The notes beneath the pieces are model-generated. The model was not told where the DNA came from, ran no database searches, and saw only the letters and a list, made by a program, of their open reading frames with translations. DNA of 64,000 bases, taken from positions 45,141 through 109,140 of the forward strand of contig CAYVMD010000002.1 in the NCBI GenBank assembly GCA_964452465.1, written 5' to 3'. The DNA comes from CAYVMD01 sp964452465. Lineage in GTDB: Bacteria; Armatimonadota; JACIXR01. The first letter of the stretch is position 1; every line of letters begins with the position of its first letter. A program made the position numbers and the translations under genes. Positions 26,601-34,583 of the stretch are shown here, one piece after another.

Positions 26601-27959
26601 ACCAACCGCCATTATTATGGCGACCTCTCCGTCTTCCCCTTGGAATTGAAGGAGATAGATTTTAAGTGGCTAGGGAAACCCTTAAGTCTCGGCGAGTGTG
26701 GGGCGAGAAACCACCCCGGCTTCATCAATCAACAGGAGGACACGCCGGACTATAACAGGCGCTTTCTCTTCCTCACTCACATCACCTTCGGGATGGGCGG
26801 TTCCTTTATGAACACCTGGCACTGGCGCGACCCCATGGAGGGAATCTTCCCCTTCGGACAGCTCCACGCCGACTTCGCCCCTCGTCAAGCCCTATACATA
26901 ATGCGGGCGATGGCGCTCCTCTTCGCTTCCCTTCGCCCTCGCTATGAGAGACCGAAGATATATGTCCTCGCGCCCCAACAGGGATTCGTTTCGGGGGAGA
27001 GGATGGCTTTCCACGATGCCTTCCGAAGGTGCCTGCGCGTCCTCCTGGAGTTGAAGGTGGATTTCGAGGTGATAACGGAGGAGAAGCTCCCCCTCCTTCC
27101 CAGCGATGCCCAACTTTTGTTCTATCCCTCGCCCTTTGCCATCTCCCAGGCGACCTTCGGGCAACTCCTGGATTTCCTGAACAGGGGTGGCAAATTGTTC
27201 CTAAGCGGGGACATATCCCGGGACGAGAGCCTAAAGCCGGTTAACGAGGATAGGCTGAAGTTGCTCTTAGGGGAGGCAAGCGAGGAGGTAAGTGGATTGA
27301 GGATAGGGAGAAGGGGAAAGGGCGAGGTGTTTTATCTTCCCCAGGCGTTAGAGATGGAGGGGAAGAGCGAGGGCAGGTTATACGAAGTTTACAGAACGGT
27401 TCTGGAAAGGGCAGGGGTGGAGCGCCTACGGATAAGCCCAGAGAGGAGGGATCTCCTGGCGTTCCGCCTTCCCACCAAGGAGGGAGGGGAAGCCTTTTTC
27501 CTGATAAATTACGGCAAAGGGGGACGCTTTGCCTGGCAGGGGATGGAGGTGGAGTTGGGTGATATGTCCACTGGTTTCCTCCATATCTCCCAAAGAGGCG
27601 AGGTCCTCTCGCTGGAAGCCCAAGGAGAGGTGCGCTTAAATGAGGAGAGGATAATTAAGGGCGACGGGCATTTCGTCATCCTTTCCCTCAGTGGAGAGGA
27701 TATCCGCAGGAGCAGATCCCTTGCCATCCTTCCCCTTAGCGAGGGAGAGGTGGAGATAGTCCATCGGGAAGGGGAGTTGAAGGGAGAGGTAGGGGAGATA
27801 AGAGAAGGAAGGTGGGTGACATTAGCTAAGCCCTTGCTGAGAAGGGAAGGGGATTCCCTGATGGTGGAGGTGCCTGCAAGCCATAAGTTCACGATAATCC
27901 TTTTGGGGGCGGATCTGGAGGAAGCAAAGAAGAGTATATTAGCCCTCTCCGCTCTTTAA
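23601..27959 (+). CDS. Very large secreted GH-A clan glycoside hydrolase with carbohydrate-binding module
   Basis: 1452 residues; TTG start at 23601 (a GTG at 23607 is an alternative) and signal peptide LFLLSFSLLLSFAQG. Residues about 20-190 are a CBM4/9-like jelly roll (KLPNSSFEFPSLPDKP ... WFDDVQLEEG). A glutamine-amidotransferase-like fold (FFERNFPCTPGTPSIDKL...) and further beta domains follow. A TIM barrel then begins near residue 755, with acid/base Glu884 in DICNEPS and nucleophile Glu1032 in LGECGARNHPG. A GH42 trimerisation-like domain (YVLAPQQGFV ... GGKLFLSGD) and a beta tail end the protein. GH42/GH5-like; substrate unknown. Its stop overlaps the stop of the convergent gene by four bases. 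Confidence 0.75.
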   Translation: MRVRLFLLSFSLLLSFAQGVNKLPNSSFEFPSLPDKPPLFWRTYNLPGEVLALTDNSASHSGKQSLRLFVPSTVPLSWYGLQQEFPVTPAGQKITLSVYIKTKGLRGGVGAYCSINFFSGSQRIAFFDSEEKVMGDSDWRRVSTSCVVPPGANRMSLILVVHGFGTAWFDDVQLEEGESATPYTPSLYDLELTKKVSSQEEGRRMFMKRKPKRTEGKDIAIFFERNFPCTPGTPSIDKLASKLKSAGFNVYLLGADELKNPLILSKSNFDLLILPYGPYFPAASAPAISQFLAEEGSLLTIGGYAFDTPLFFLDGKWFEKKELPIPAGEGIPILELERGQKWFLSLPAGSASYEITEEEGEHVLVFKVRELQRWATLNSPPIDPSLMPSDFLITSFKAKGDENTRKMIFEWKEKDGSRWQTVVDLTPQWREYRISIGDLCYWQDNPSIGRGGEGDRFRPRDADSFMFGISETEAPSGRSYTFYVKDIRVMPDPRGEEIVFDRVVNTRFGRLQDAMWPSPEQIGVFDPSHPLEDALLAKPLPEQKIFPLNLALKGPFTGYAAVGPIGKGAGHGFGPNQARILPLIQTYDEHGRIRGYLSSIIHNYDGYYKNSSWALFGVDNLDLFTENRLLPYLPFLVRTLVEKTYLLYARAQYACYRPGEAVKLVAEVANAGPQKRDLSLRLELRWEEDGKPFFLKEERISLNRGERKKIEVDYKIPSEEKRDFAYVVCSLLEGGEARDEYKDAFVIWQEALLRGERPKIENSYICLNDEPRLLLGSQLWWGQVGSVTACSPLLWSKDYQMMEDFGLHFTRCFLWPTWQATEENKRASDALVYLAQKHKILMFYTPNLFNSLDRNALKEQEEYVREIVRRYRKVPLFLLDICNEPSLTRTDDPFHREEFQEFLKDRYPSFDALKKAWGERLTERGWEEIKPSSLFSSREDVRARDTNLFYISWQRKWYGTLYEVAKKEDPTLPTSVGCLQGFGWGDTIYDPILLSQDLDFTNRHYYGDLSVFPLELKEIDFKWLGKPLSLGECGARNHPGFINQQEDTPDYNRRFLFLTHITFGMGGSFMNTWHWRDPMEGIFPFGQLHADFAPRQALYIMRAMALLFASLRPRYERPKIYVLAPQQGFVSGERMAFHDAFRRCLRVLLELKVDFEVITEEKLPLLPSDAQLLFYPSPFAISQATFGQLLDFLNRGGKLFLSGDISRDESLKPVNEDRLKLLLGEASEEVSGLRIGRRGKGEVFYLPQALEMEGKSEGRLYEVYRTVLERAGVERLRISPERRDLLAFRLPTKEGGEAFFLINYGKGGRFAWQGMEVELGDMSTGFLHISQRGEVLSLEAQGEVRLNEERIIKGDGHFVILSLSGEDIRRSRSLAILPLSEGEVEIVHREGELKGEVGEIREGRWVTLAKPLLRREGDSLMVEVPASHKFTIILLGADLEEAKKSILALSAL

Positions 27960-28747
27960 TCCGAGGGGAGGAGGGGATAGCCGATCGCCTTCATCTGGAG
28001 AAGGGCGCGATAGTATTCCCTTATCTCCTCCTGGGAGAGGGGGATCTTAAGGATGATCAACTCGTCGATGGCAAGGGGGTCTCCTGCTTCCCCACCATAG
28101 GCTCCTCCCCCTAAGGAAAGGTTCTGGATATTGTCGGTGGGGCTGAACCTCCTGCCCCTCAACCTGACCTGGGCGGTCAACTCCCCATCCATATAAACGG
28201 AGAGGAGGGAGCCACCCTGGATGACAAGCGCTTGGTGATGCCAGACGCCTGGGCTCAGGTCGAGGCGTTGCCGCAGGGGATACCAATAGATATAGTTGAC
28301 ATTTTGGATGTGGGGGAAGTAATAAACCTGCAGGACCGCACCTGTGTCGTTGAGCCCGCACCAACCGTCCCCTCGGGCGAAGTGGGAGATATAGCCTTTA
28401 TCCCCCCAAAGATGAACCAGACCGAAAGAACCATTTTGGGGCAAAGCCTCCCTCAAGGACCACCAGAAGGAGATGGTGAGGGCGCCCTCCGGGGAGAGGG
28501 ATTTGCCCTGCAAGAGGATACGATGGGAACGCGTGGGGATGGCGCAAAGTCCCCTTATCCCGCCTTCCCCCACCTCCATCCCCTGGAGGACCTTTATATC
28601 TCCCCGATTTATCTCCGGACCTCCCTCCTTATCCTCGAAGGAAAGATAAAGGATGGCGTTCTCCTCCCAAAGAGGAGGGAGGGAAGTAGCATGAGAGAGC
28701 GAGAGTAGGAGGAGAAGGGAGGCGAGGGGCAGGAGAAGGTGTCTCAT
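27956..28747 (-). CDS. Secreted LamG/concanavalin-like domain protein
   Basis: 263 residues. Signal peptide MRHLLLPLASLLLLLSLSHA. A single LamG-type fold follows, with ENAILYLSFEDKEGG, LTISFWWSLREA, VWHHQALVIQGG, VYMDGELTAQV and IDELIILKIPLSQEEIREYY, the usual strand order. Binds glycan or glycan-like ligand; no catalytic site is visible. It overlaps the upstream hydrolase stop by four bases (ATGA), so the two are translationally coupled and may work on the same substrate. Confidence 0.8.
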   Translation of the reverse strand: MRHLLLPLASLLLLLSLSHATSLPPLWEENAILYLSFEDKEGGPEINRGDIKVLQGMEVGEGGIRGLCAIPTRSHRILLQGKSLSPEGALTISFWWSLREALPQNGSFGLVHLWGDKGYISHFARGDGWCGLNDTGAVLQVYYFPHIQNVNYIYWYPLRQRLDLSPGVWHHQALVIQGGSLLSVYMDGELTAQVRLRGRRFSPTDNIQNLSLGGGAYGGEAGDPLAIDELIILKIPLSQEEIREYYRALLQMKAIGYPLLPSD

Positions 28748-29551
28748 TTCACCACCAATCGGAATTCCCTCACATCGTGCTTCTTCAAGTCGAAGACGAG
28801 GCGGTCATTCTCGACGGGCATCCTTTCCCCGCTTTCCACATCGTATGCCTCGTAACTTCCCCTGAAACCGAGCGCCTGAGGATTCACCCGCAGAACCGCT
28901 TTCCTATCCTCCCGGGCATAACTCGTTACCACCACTACAGCTTCCTTACCAGGAAGGGAATAGGCGATACAGGGGAGCTCGGGATCCCCCGTCTGGATGG
29001 GCTGGGGGCGTTCATCCCAATAGCGGTAGACCTTGAGGTCCTTTTGATCCAAGAGGGCGTGAATGGGCTTCAGGAGCTTCTCCCACACCGATTTGTAGAC
29101 CGAGGTCCATTCCGCCGTGGGAGGATCTATCTCGTGGACGAGGCAGACGCCCGCGAAGGTCCTCTGCGTCCAGGGGTCCTCCGCCAAGGGTCCGTGATCC
29201 CACAACACCACAGGCCAGGTTCCCGCCAACTCTCCATTGGAGACGAGCAGGATGTATTCCCGAGAGAAGCGATCCTGCAGATCCCCCTCCGAATACTTCC
29301 ATTCCCAATCGTATTGCACCGTGCAGAAGGATAAGAGGGGAAGGATGGAGGTGGAGGTCATATGTGCCATCGTTATGGGGAGCATCTTCCTCTCGTTCAT
29401 GTATTGGAAGGTGCGCTTAGCCAATTCCCTCAACCCCCAAATGCCGTTGGAGGGTATGATGGAGCCGTCGGGACGTTTATAAGCGTTGGTCATCTCCGTG
29501 TTGTAGGTGGTAGCGAAATAGCGGGTGTTTCATCAGTCGCCCTGTTGTCCT
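28744..29551 (-). CDS. C-terminal part of a DUF6067/GH123-like glycosidase, cut by the scaffold gap
   Basis: Continues the gene whose 5' part lies at 29562-32135. The frame is open from just left of the gap: a segment NTRYFATTYNTEMTNAY precedes the first ATG (29493), which shows that the ATG is internal and not the true start. Later segments are YMNERKMLPITMAHMT, WDHGPLAEDPW and a C-terminal beta domain ending VREFRLVVK. A TGA just upstream of NTRYF, within 40 bases of the N run, suggests the contig end is slightly wrong. The last four bases overlap the LamG gene. Confidence 0.7.
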
Positions 29552-29561
29552 NNNNNNNNNN
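29552..29561. other. Scaffold gap (10 N)
   Basis: Ten consecutive N inside one hydrolase gene. The true gap length is unknown; the two flanks encode one protein in different frames. Confidence 0.99.
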
Positions 29562-32135
29562 GTAGGAGGCAACGAAAAACCAGTTGTCCCAATAGACGCC
29601 CTGATTGCCCGCTATATCGAAGGACTTCCCATACCAATAGAGGGCATGATCTATGTAGGATTCCGTGGGAACTATCTTTATCTCCCAAATGCCATTGCCC
29701 TCCCCCACGGTGCGATAATCATCCAATCCCCACTCATCCTGGTAGGTTTGGAACTCCTCCGCCGATTGATAACTTGCCCGGTTGTAATAGAAGACCATCC
29801 TCGCCCCCAAATGAGCCCGTAGGTTATAGCGGACATGGGCGATTATCGCCCTTACCTTATCCTCGCCATAGGGCGCGAAATACTTGCTCGCCCTCTCCGC
29901 TACCCCCTCTATCTCCTCATCGGACAACTGCTCTTTATTCGCTTTCCTTAACATCTCCCATAGATACATATCCTTCCCCGCGGGATAAACAGAACCGCAA
30001 TCGCCCAGGGCGAACCAATTTATGTCCGTCCCCAAGAGATGATACTTATCCCTGAACCAGCGGTGTCGCCAGGGGGAAAGGCGGGGCTTGACGGGGGCGC
30101 ATTGTAAGCCGAATGTTATCGTGCGGGATTCCCTTATCACCAAAGCCTTGTTGATGAAGTGAATCCTTAAGGTTACTCCTCCCCCTTCCCTTATCAATTC
30201 CGCGTTCGGCTTAGTCTCATCCCAATTCCATCCCCTGTCATTCTCGCAGAACCAGGCTATCCCCCTCACGGGATTGCCAACGAAGATGTAAGTAGCGAAG
30301 TTAGGAGGGAAATCCTCCACCCCTACCTTCTCGCTCGTCCAGACGACCCCTTCCCCCTCTGGGATGCGCTGGGTTACTATGACTCCCCGAATGCCATCCG
30401 CCATCGCGTGGAGCATCTGAGCGGTCTCTTGGGTGAAGGGGATCTCCAGGAATAGGGAATCCACCTCCTGGGAGGTGGGGAGGAGGGTTAGATCTACCCG
30501 CATCATTCCGTCGTAATCCCAGGTGCATTTGAATTGGGCGGATAAGATCCCCGCTTTCCATTCCCCCTCCCCTATCACCTGGTCGGGAGCAAGGGAGGAA
30601 AAACGGAGGGGTTTCGCCTGGAGCCTTTCCTCTCTACCCTGGATGAATACCCTATATCGCATGGGGGCAGATAGCACCGATTTTTTCACCCCTGTCTCGG
30701 CGGATTCCGCTGTGACCTGGTCCCATAGCCCCATATCGTTCATGCTATGCTCCCTCAGCACCGCCGATACCCTCTTCCCCCGCACCTTCAAGGGAGCGAA
30801 GGGAGGATAGACCTTCCTGCTCCTTCCCGCCGGATTGTGCTCCCATTCGAACTTCCTCCGCTCGAAACTCTTTATAACCTCCCCTATGGGAAGGTTTTCC
30901 CCCTCTGCCTTGAGCGCGATCTCATATCTTCCCTCCAAGGGAGGGAGGGTGATATCCTGCTCTTCCCTTCCTCCCACGAAGTTGCGGAAGGGGACGGTCT
31001 TTATGACCTTATGGGTGTTCGCCTCCCTTATGCTTGCTGTTATCTCCTTTACCTTGCTCTTCTCCGGCAGTCCTGTGATATCCACGAGGAGGCGCATCTT
31101 GTTGAGATAGGGATAATAGGCGAACTGGAGGTCTATGGGAGGGTGAGGTGGGGTCTCGGGCGCGATCCAGCTCCATTCCTTGGGACCCCTTTGCCACTTA
31201 TATTCCCTTTGGTAAAGGGGGACACCATCGGAAGTGGCTACACTTATTGAGAGGCGGAATTCGCTGGAGAGAGGATCCTCCCTGGCGAAGGGGATCTCCA
31301 CCTTCTCTCCTGGCGCCAGGCTTAGGCTTTTCTCCTCCTCAACCTGGGGGGATTTATCCCCAGCGAGGCGGAGGGATGCCCTAAGGCTCAAGGGTTGGGA
31401 GGTGGGATTGGAGAGGGACAGGGAGGAGCGGATCTCCCCTGGATAGGGGTCAGAGAGGAAGCGGAAGGATATGGCGGGCGCGGAGGGGAGGAAGCGAAAG
31501 AGGAGGTTCCTGGGTTCGTAGGATTCCCCTCCCAGGGAGGAGAATTGCCAGGGGTTCTTCCAATTTCGGCAGATGTTTATCCCCCATACGCCTTGGGAGG
31601 CTTTGCGTTGGGGAGCGATCTCCTCGACGGGGATGGCTATCTCGCAGTGCCAGAAGCCGTTGTGGAAGCCATTCGCCATTTCCCAGTGTCCCCGCCAACT
31701 CGGCTCCGCTTTTGCCTCTCCCCTTGCATGTTGGATGTAGGCGCAATAGCCAAGGAGGTTGGCGAGCATCTGGAAGGTAATGCCGGTGGGGGATTTGGGG
31801 TTGGGATCTATCCAAACCTCTATGGAATCATCGAAGACGATCTTAGGGGTATTCTTCTTCACCCATTTCACCAAATCGCCTTTCGCGGGAAGTTGGGAGA
31901 GGATAGCGATATAGATATGGGTCTCCGTTGCCCCTAAGAAAGCCCTTACTTGCCGGCGTTCCAGGTTTCCCTGCCAGGCGAAGCCATCGAAGCCAGTGGC
32001 AAGGGACCATTCCCCCCCCTCGATTAAACCATCTATTTGGGGTGGTTGGCTCATCAAAGGGACGACCAATTCAAGGGCATGGAGGGGGAGGGCGAGGAAA
32101 AGCAAAAGAAGCAGCCTCTTAGAATAGATAGCCAT
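29562..32135 (-). CDS. N-terminal part of a secreted CBM9 plus DUF6067/GH123-like glycosidase, cut by the scaffold gap
   Basis: About 858 residues before the gap. Signal peptide AIYSKRLLLLLFLALPLHA. A CBM9-like module at about residues 30-230 (PQIDGLIEGGEW ... IYIAILSQLP ... FWHCEIAIPVEEI) is followed by beta-sandwich domains. A barrel-like region resembles DUF6067/GH123 proteins (MVFYYNRASYQSAEEFQTYQDEWG, NQGVYWDNWFF), where the acidic residues of YQDEWG and DNW could be catalytic. After the N run this frame ends quickly in an unlikely tail, so the true protein continues in the 28744-29551 segment. First gene of a minus-strand set with the LamG gene. The ribosome site (GAGGGGGTG) is distant from the ATG. 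Confidence 0.75.
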
Positions 32136-32286
32136 CGTAAGAGAGCACCCCCTCTTTTTTATCTACAGAGGGATTTTAAACTTCCCTTCCCCCTTTGTTA
32201 AGCTTTTAAAAGGGGTCCTCTCGCCTTAATATTAGATGTTCTTCTTACGGAAACCCCTTCCCCGCTCGCTTAGAGGTCGCTCTCTC

Positions 32287-32321
32287 AAATAGGGGGGAGG
32301 CGTTCTGCCTCCCCCCTATTT
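32287..32321 (-). terminator. Intrinsic terminator of pseudopilin gene 1
   Basis: Perfect 15-bp stem AAATAGGGGGGAGGC / GCCTCCCCCCTATTT with a 5-base loop, immediately downstream of the minus-strand stop at 32324. Nearly the same element follows the second pseudopilin. Confidence 0.85.
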
Positions 32322-32323
32322 GC

Positions 32324-33112
32324 TTATTGCGATAGGTCAGGACCGCAGATGCGAAGGAAGCCTCCCCAATTCTTAGGCCTTATTTGATCGCCCTTATACC
32401 ACTTCGCATGCCCATCCGCGAAGACTAAGACGGCACCTCCAGAGTGGCGAGCATGCCTATCCAGAGCTACATTTAGGGAAACGGTGAGCGTACCCGGGCA
32501 GCCACAGGCGATGTCCCCATTCCAACTATAATTGGCGAAAGCGATCCTCGGGTTTATAAACTCCGGCTCTATCCTCGCCCAAGGAGAAATTAGGTTGTTC
32601 CAGTTATCCGCTATGACCACGGTTTCCGCTGGAGCCACCAACCTTGAGAGCCTGTGACAGCCAGCAGCACATCCAGGCCAGGGAGGGGAAATGGCGCCGT
32701 TGGATATCAACTCGTTATAGCCGTAGTTGCATCTTATGTTATTCTGAGGTCTGCCTGCGCTACCAGGGTAGCAATTAGCCATCCATTGCCATTCCTCACG
32801 AGCGCTCGGACATCGGAAAACCCCTTCGTTCTTAACATAGGGCATGATCTGCTCCGTCCACATCAACCCACCGCGGGGAAAACGGTTATCACCATGGCAG
32901 GGGGTCCGCCAGAAGGGGAGCGTTTCATCCCAGTCCTGCGCATACATCATCAGCCCCAGCCCAATTTGCTTCATGTTGGAGAGGCAGGACGCCTTCCTTG
33001 CGTTTTCCCTCGCTCGGCTAAACACGGGGAACAGGATGGCCGCGAGGATGGCTATGATGGCTATCACCACCAACAACTCTATCAATGTAAACCCCTTTTT
33101 CACCTTTACCAT
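32324..33112 (-). CDS. DUF1559 prepilin-like protein (type II/IV pseudopilin), copy 1
   Basis: 262 residues. A type III signal (prepilin) leader MVKVKKG is followed by FTLIELLVVIAIIAILAAILFPV, the prepilin peptidase site and N-terminal helix. The soluble head has the Armatimonadota/Planctomycete-like pattern RARENARKASCLSNMKQIG, QDWDETLP, paired Cys residues and VFADGHAKWYKGD near the end. Exported and probably built into a pilus or secretion pseudopilus. A tandem paralogue lies at 33556-34326. Two good promoters lie upstream, so it is transcribed on its own. Confidence 0.93.
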   Translation of the reverse strand: MVKVKKGFTLIELLVVIAIIAILAAILFPVFSRARENARKASCLSNMKQIGLGLMMYAQDWDETLPFWRTPCHGDNRFPRGGLMWTEQIMPYVKNEGVFRCPSAREEWQWMANCYPGSAGRPQNNIRCNYGYNELISNGAISPPWPGCAAGCHRLSRLVAPAETVVIADNWNNLISPWARIEPEFINPRIAFANYSWNGDIACGCPGTLTVSLNVALDRHARHSGGAVLVFADGHAKWYKGDQIRPKNWGGFLRICGPDLSQ

Positions 33113-33284
33113 TTTTTAGCTTCTCTCCTCCTTTCGCCCAGTTTCGCCCCTGAAACGCCCACCTTTTTGAAGGGTCAGGGACCACCCCTTCTTTCGCTTT
33201 CCACAGGAAGGGTGGGCACCTCCTGCCTCATTTGCTCTCTCCTACCACCTCCTTTCATGGAAGTTTTAAAACACATCTGGGAAA

Positions 33285-33359
33285 AATTTACCCTCATTCC
33301 AATGTGCTTGTCAATACCCTTTGTTAAAAAATTTTATCATAGTCCCTCTTTTTGGTCAA
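33285..33359 (-). promoter_or_regulatory. Two tandem promoters ahead of pseudopilin copy 1
   Basis: Distal: TTGACC (33359-33354), 17-base spacer, TAAAAT (33336-33331). Proximal: TTGACA (33314-33309), 18-base spacer, TAAATT (33290-33285). Both read minus-strand. They leave an untranslated leader of about 170 bases or more. The rest of 33113-33517 holds no convincing gene. Confidence 0.6.
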
Positions 33360-33517
33360 TACCCCGCGCCTCCTCAAGTATAATCTCTTTCAAATGGGAA
33401 GTGGGCGATCCATTTTTGATATTGGCGCAAACTACTCAATATTGGTTTTCCTATTTTCCCTCCCCCCTGGAGGAATGATATCCAATCCCGGATCTCTCTT
33501 TGCAAAACGACCTTCAT

Positions 33518-33553
33518 AAATAGGGGGGAGGCGGAACGCCTCCCCCCCTGTTT
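33518..33553 (-). terminator. Intrinsic terminator of pseudopilin gene 2
   Basis: GC-rich stem GGGGGGAGGCG / CGCCTCCCCCC with a 3-base loop, flanked by AAATA and TGTTT, just past the stop at 33556. Almost the same sequence as the element at 32287-32321, showing that the terminator was duplicated with the gene. Confidence 0.8.
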
Positions 33554-33555
33554 GC

Positions 33556-34326
33556 CTATTGCGTCAGGTCAGGACCGCAAATGCGAATGAAACCTCCATG
33601 AGCCTTAGGCTTTAGTTGGTCGCCCTTATACCACTTCGCATGTCCATCCGCGAAGACAACGACGGCGCCTCCGGAATGGCGAGCATGCCTATCCAGAGCT
33701 ACATCCAGAGGCACGGTAAGCGTACCTGGGCAGCCGCAGGCGATGTCCCCGTTCCAATTATAATTGGCCAAAGCAACCCTTGGATTGATCCATGCTGGCT
33801 CTATCCGCCCCCAAGGGTTTATGATATTATTCCAACTATCTGCGATTACCATCGTCTCAGAAGGAGCGGTGAGGCGGGCGAGCTTATGAGCTCCATTAGC
33901 GCAGCTCCAGGCGACGCCCCCGTTCATTATTATCTCGTTATAGCCGTAGTTGCACCTTATGTTCTCCCTGCCAAACTGACCTGGGTAGCAATCACCATAC
34001 CATCCCCATTCCTGGCTAGAGCTTGGGCACCGGAAAACATCCAGGTTCTTCAGATAGGGCATAAGTTGCTCCATCCAGAACAAGCCCCCCGGAGGATAGT
34101 TGGCCCAATCGTAGTGACAGGGGGTCCGCCAGAAGGGGAGCGTCTCATCCCAATCCTGCGTATACATCGCCAACGCCATCCCTATCTGTTTCATATTGGA
34201 GAGACAGGTCGTCTTCCTTGCCTGTTCCCTCGCTCGGCTGAACACTGGGAAGAGTATCGCAGCGAGGATGGCGATGATGGCTATCACTACCAACAACTCT
34301 ATCAGCGTGAAACCACTTCTACGCAC
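33556..34326 (-). CDS. DUF1559 prepilin-like protein, copy 2
   Basis: 256 residues, same architecture as copy 1: a short basic leader, FTLIELLVVIAIIAILAAILF, RAREQARKTTCLSNMKQIGMAL, QDWDETLPFWRTPCHYD and VFADGHAKWYKGDQLKP. GTG start with AAAGGAGG upstream. The two copies are most alike in the leader, the FWRTPCH region and the last 60 residues, and differ in the middle, as expected of duplicated pseudopilins with different head surfaces. Confidence 0.93.
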   Translation of the reverse strand: MRRSGFTLIELLVVIAIIAILAAILFPVFSRAREQARKTTCLSNMKQIGMALAMYTQDWDETLPFWRTPCHYDWANYPPGGLFWMEQLMPYLKNLDVFRCPSSSQEWGWYGDCYPGQFGRENIRCNYGYNEIIMNGGVAWSCANGAHKLARLTAPSETMVIADSWNNIINPWGRIEPAWINPRVALANYNWNGDIACGCPGTLTVPLDVALDRHARHSGGAVVVFADGHAKWYKGDQLKPKAHGGFIRICGPDLTQ

Positions 34327-34539
34327 TGCTATCCCTCCTTTCTAAAAATTTTTAAATAGTATCCCTCCTTCCTCTGAGGTTCTATGAAATTTTCGCTATA
34401 AATTCGGATTTTTTTACGGGGAAATTGGGATCGGTCTTCACCCAGGGCTTTTGGCTATGCGCAAAGGAAGAGGATAAGGGAGTTCCTCACATCCCCTCAA
34501 ATAAAAATACATGTTGGTTCGGAAGAAATAAACCCCATC

Positions 34540-34568
34540 TTGACAAATGATTTGCGGTTTGTTAAAAG
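34540..34568 (+). promoter_or_regulatory. Promoter of the ftsK operon
   Basis: TTGACA (34540-34545), 17-base spacer, TAAAAG (34563-34568). The GTG start at 34584 is about 15 bases past the -10, leaving a leader of roughly eight bases and no ribosome site. Confidence 0.55.
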
Positions 34569-34583
34569 TATATTGCTACTTCT

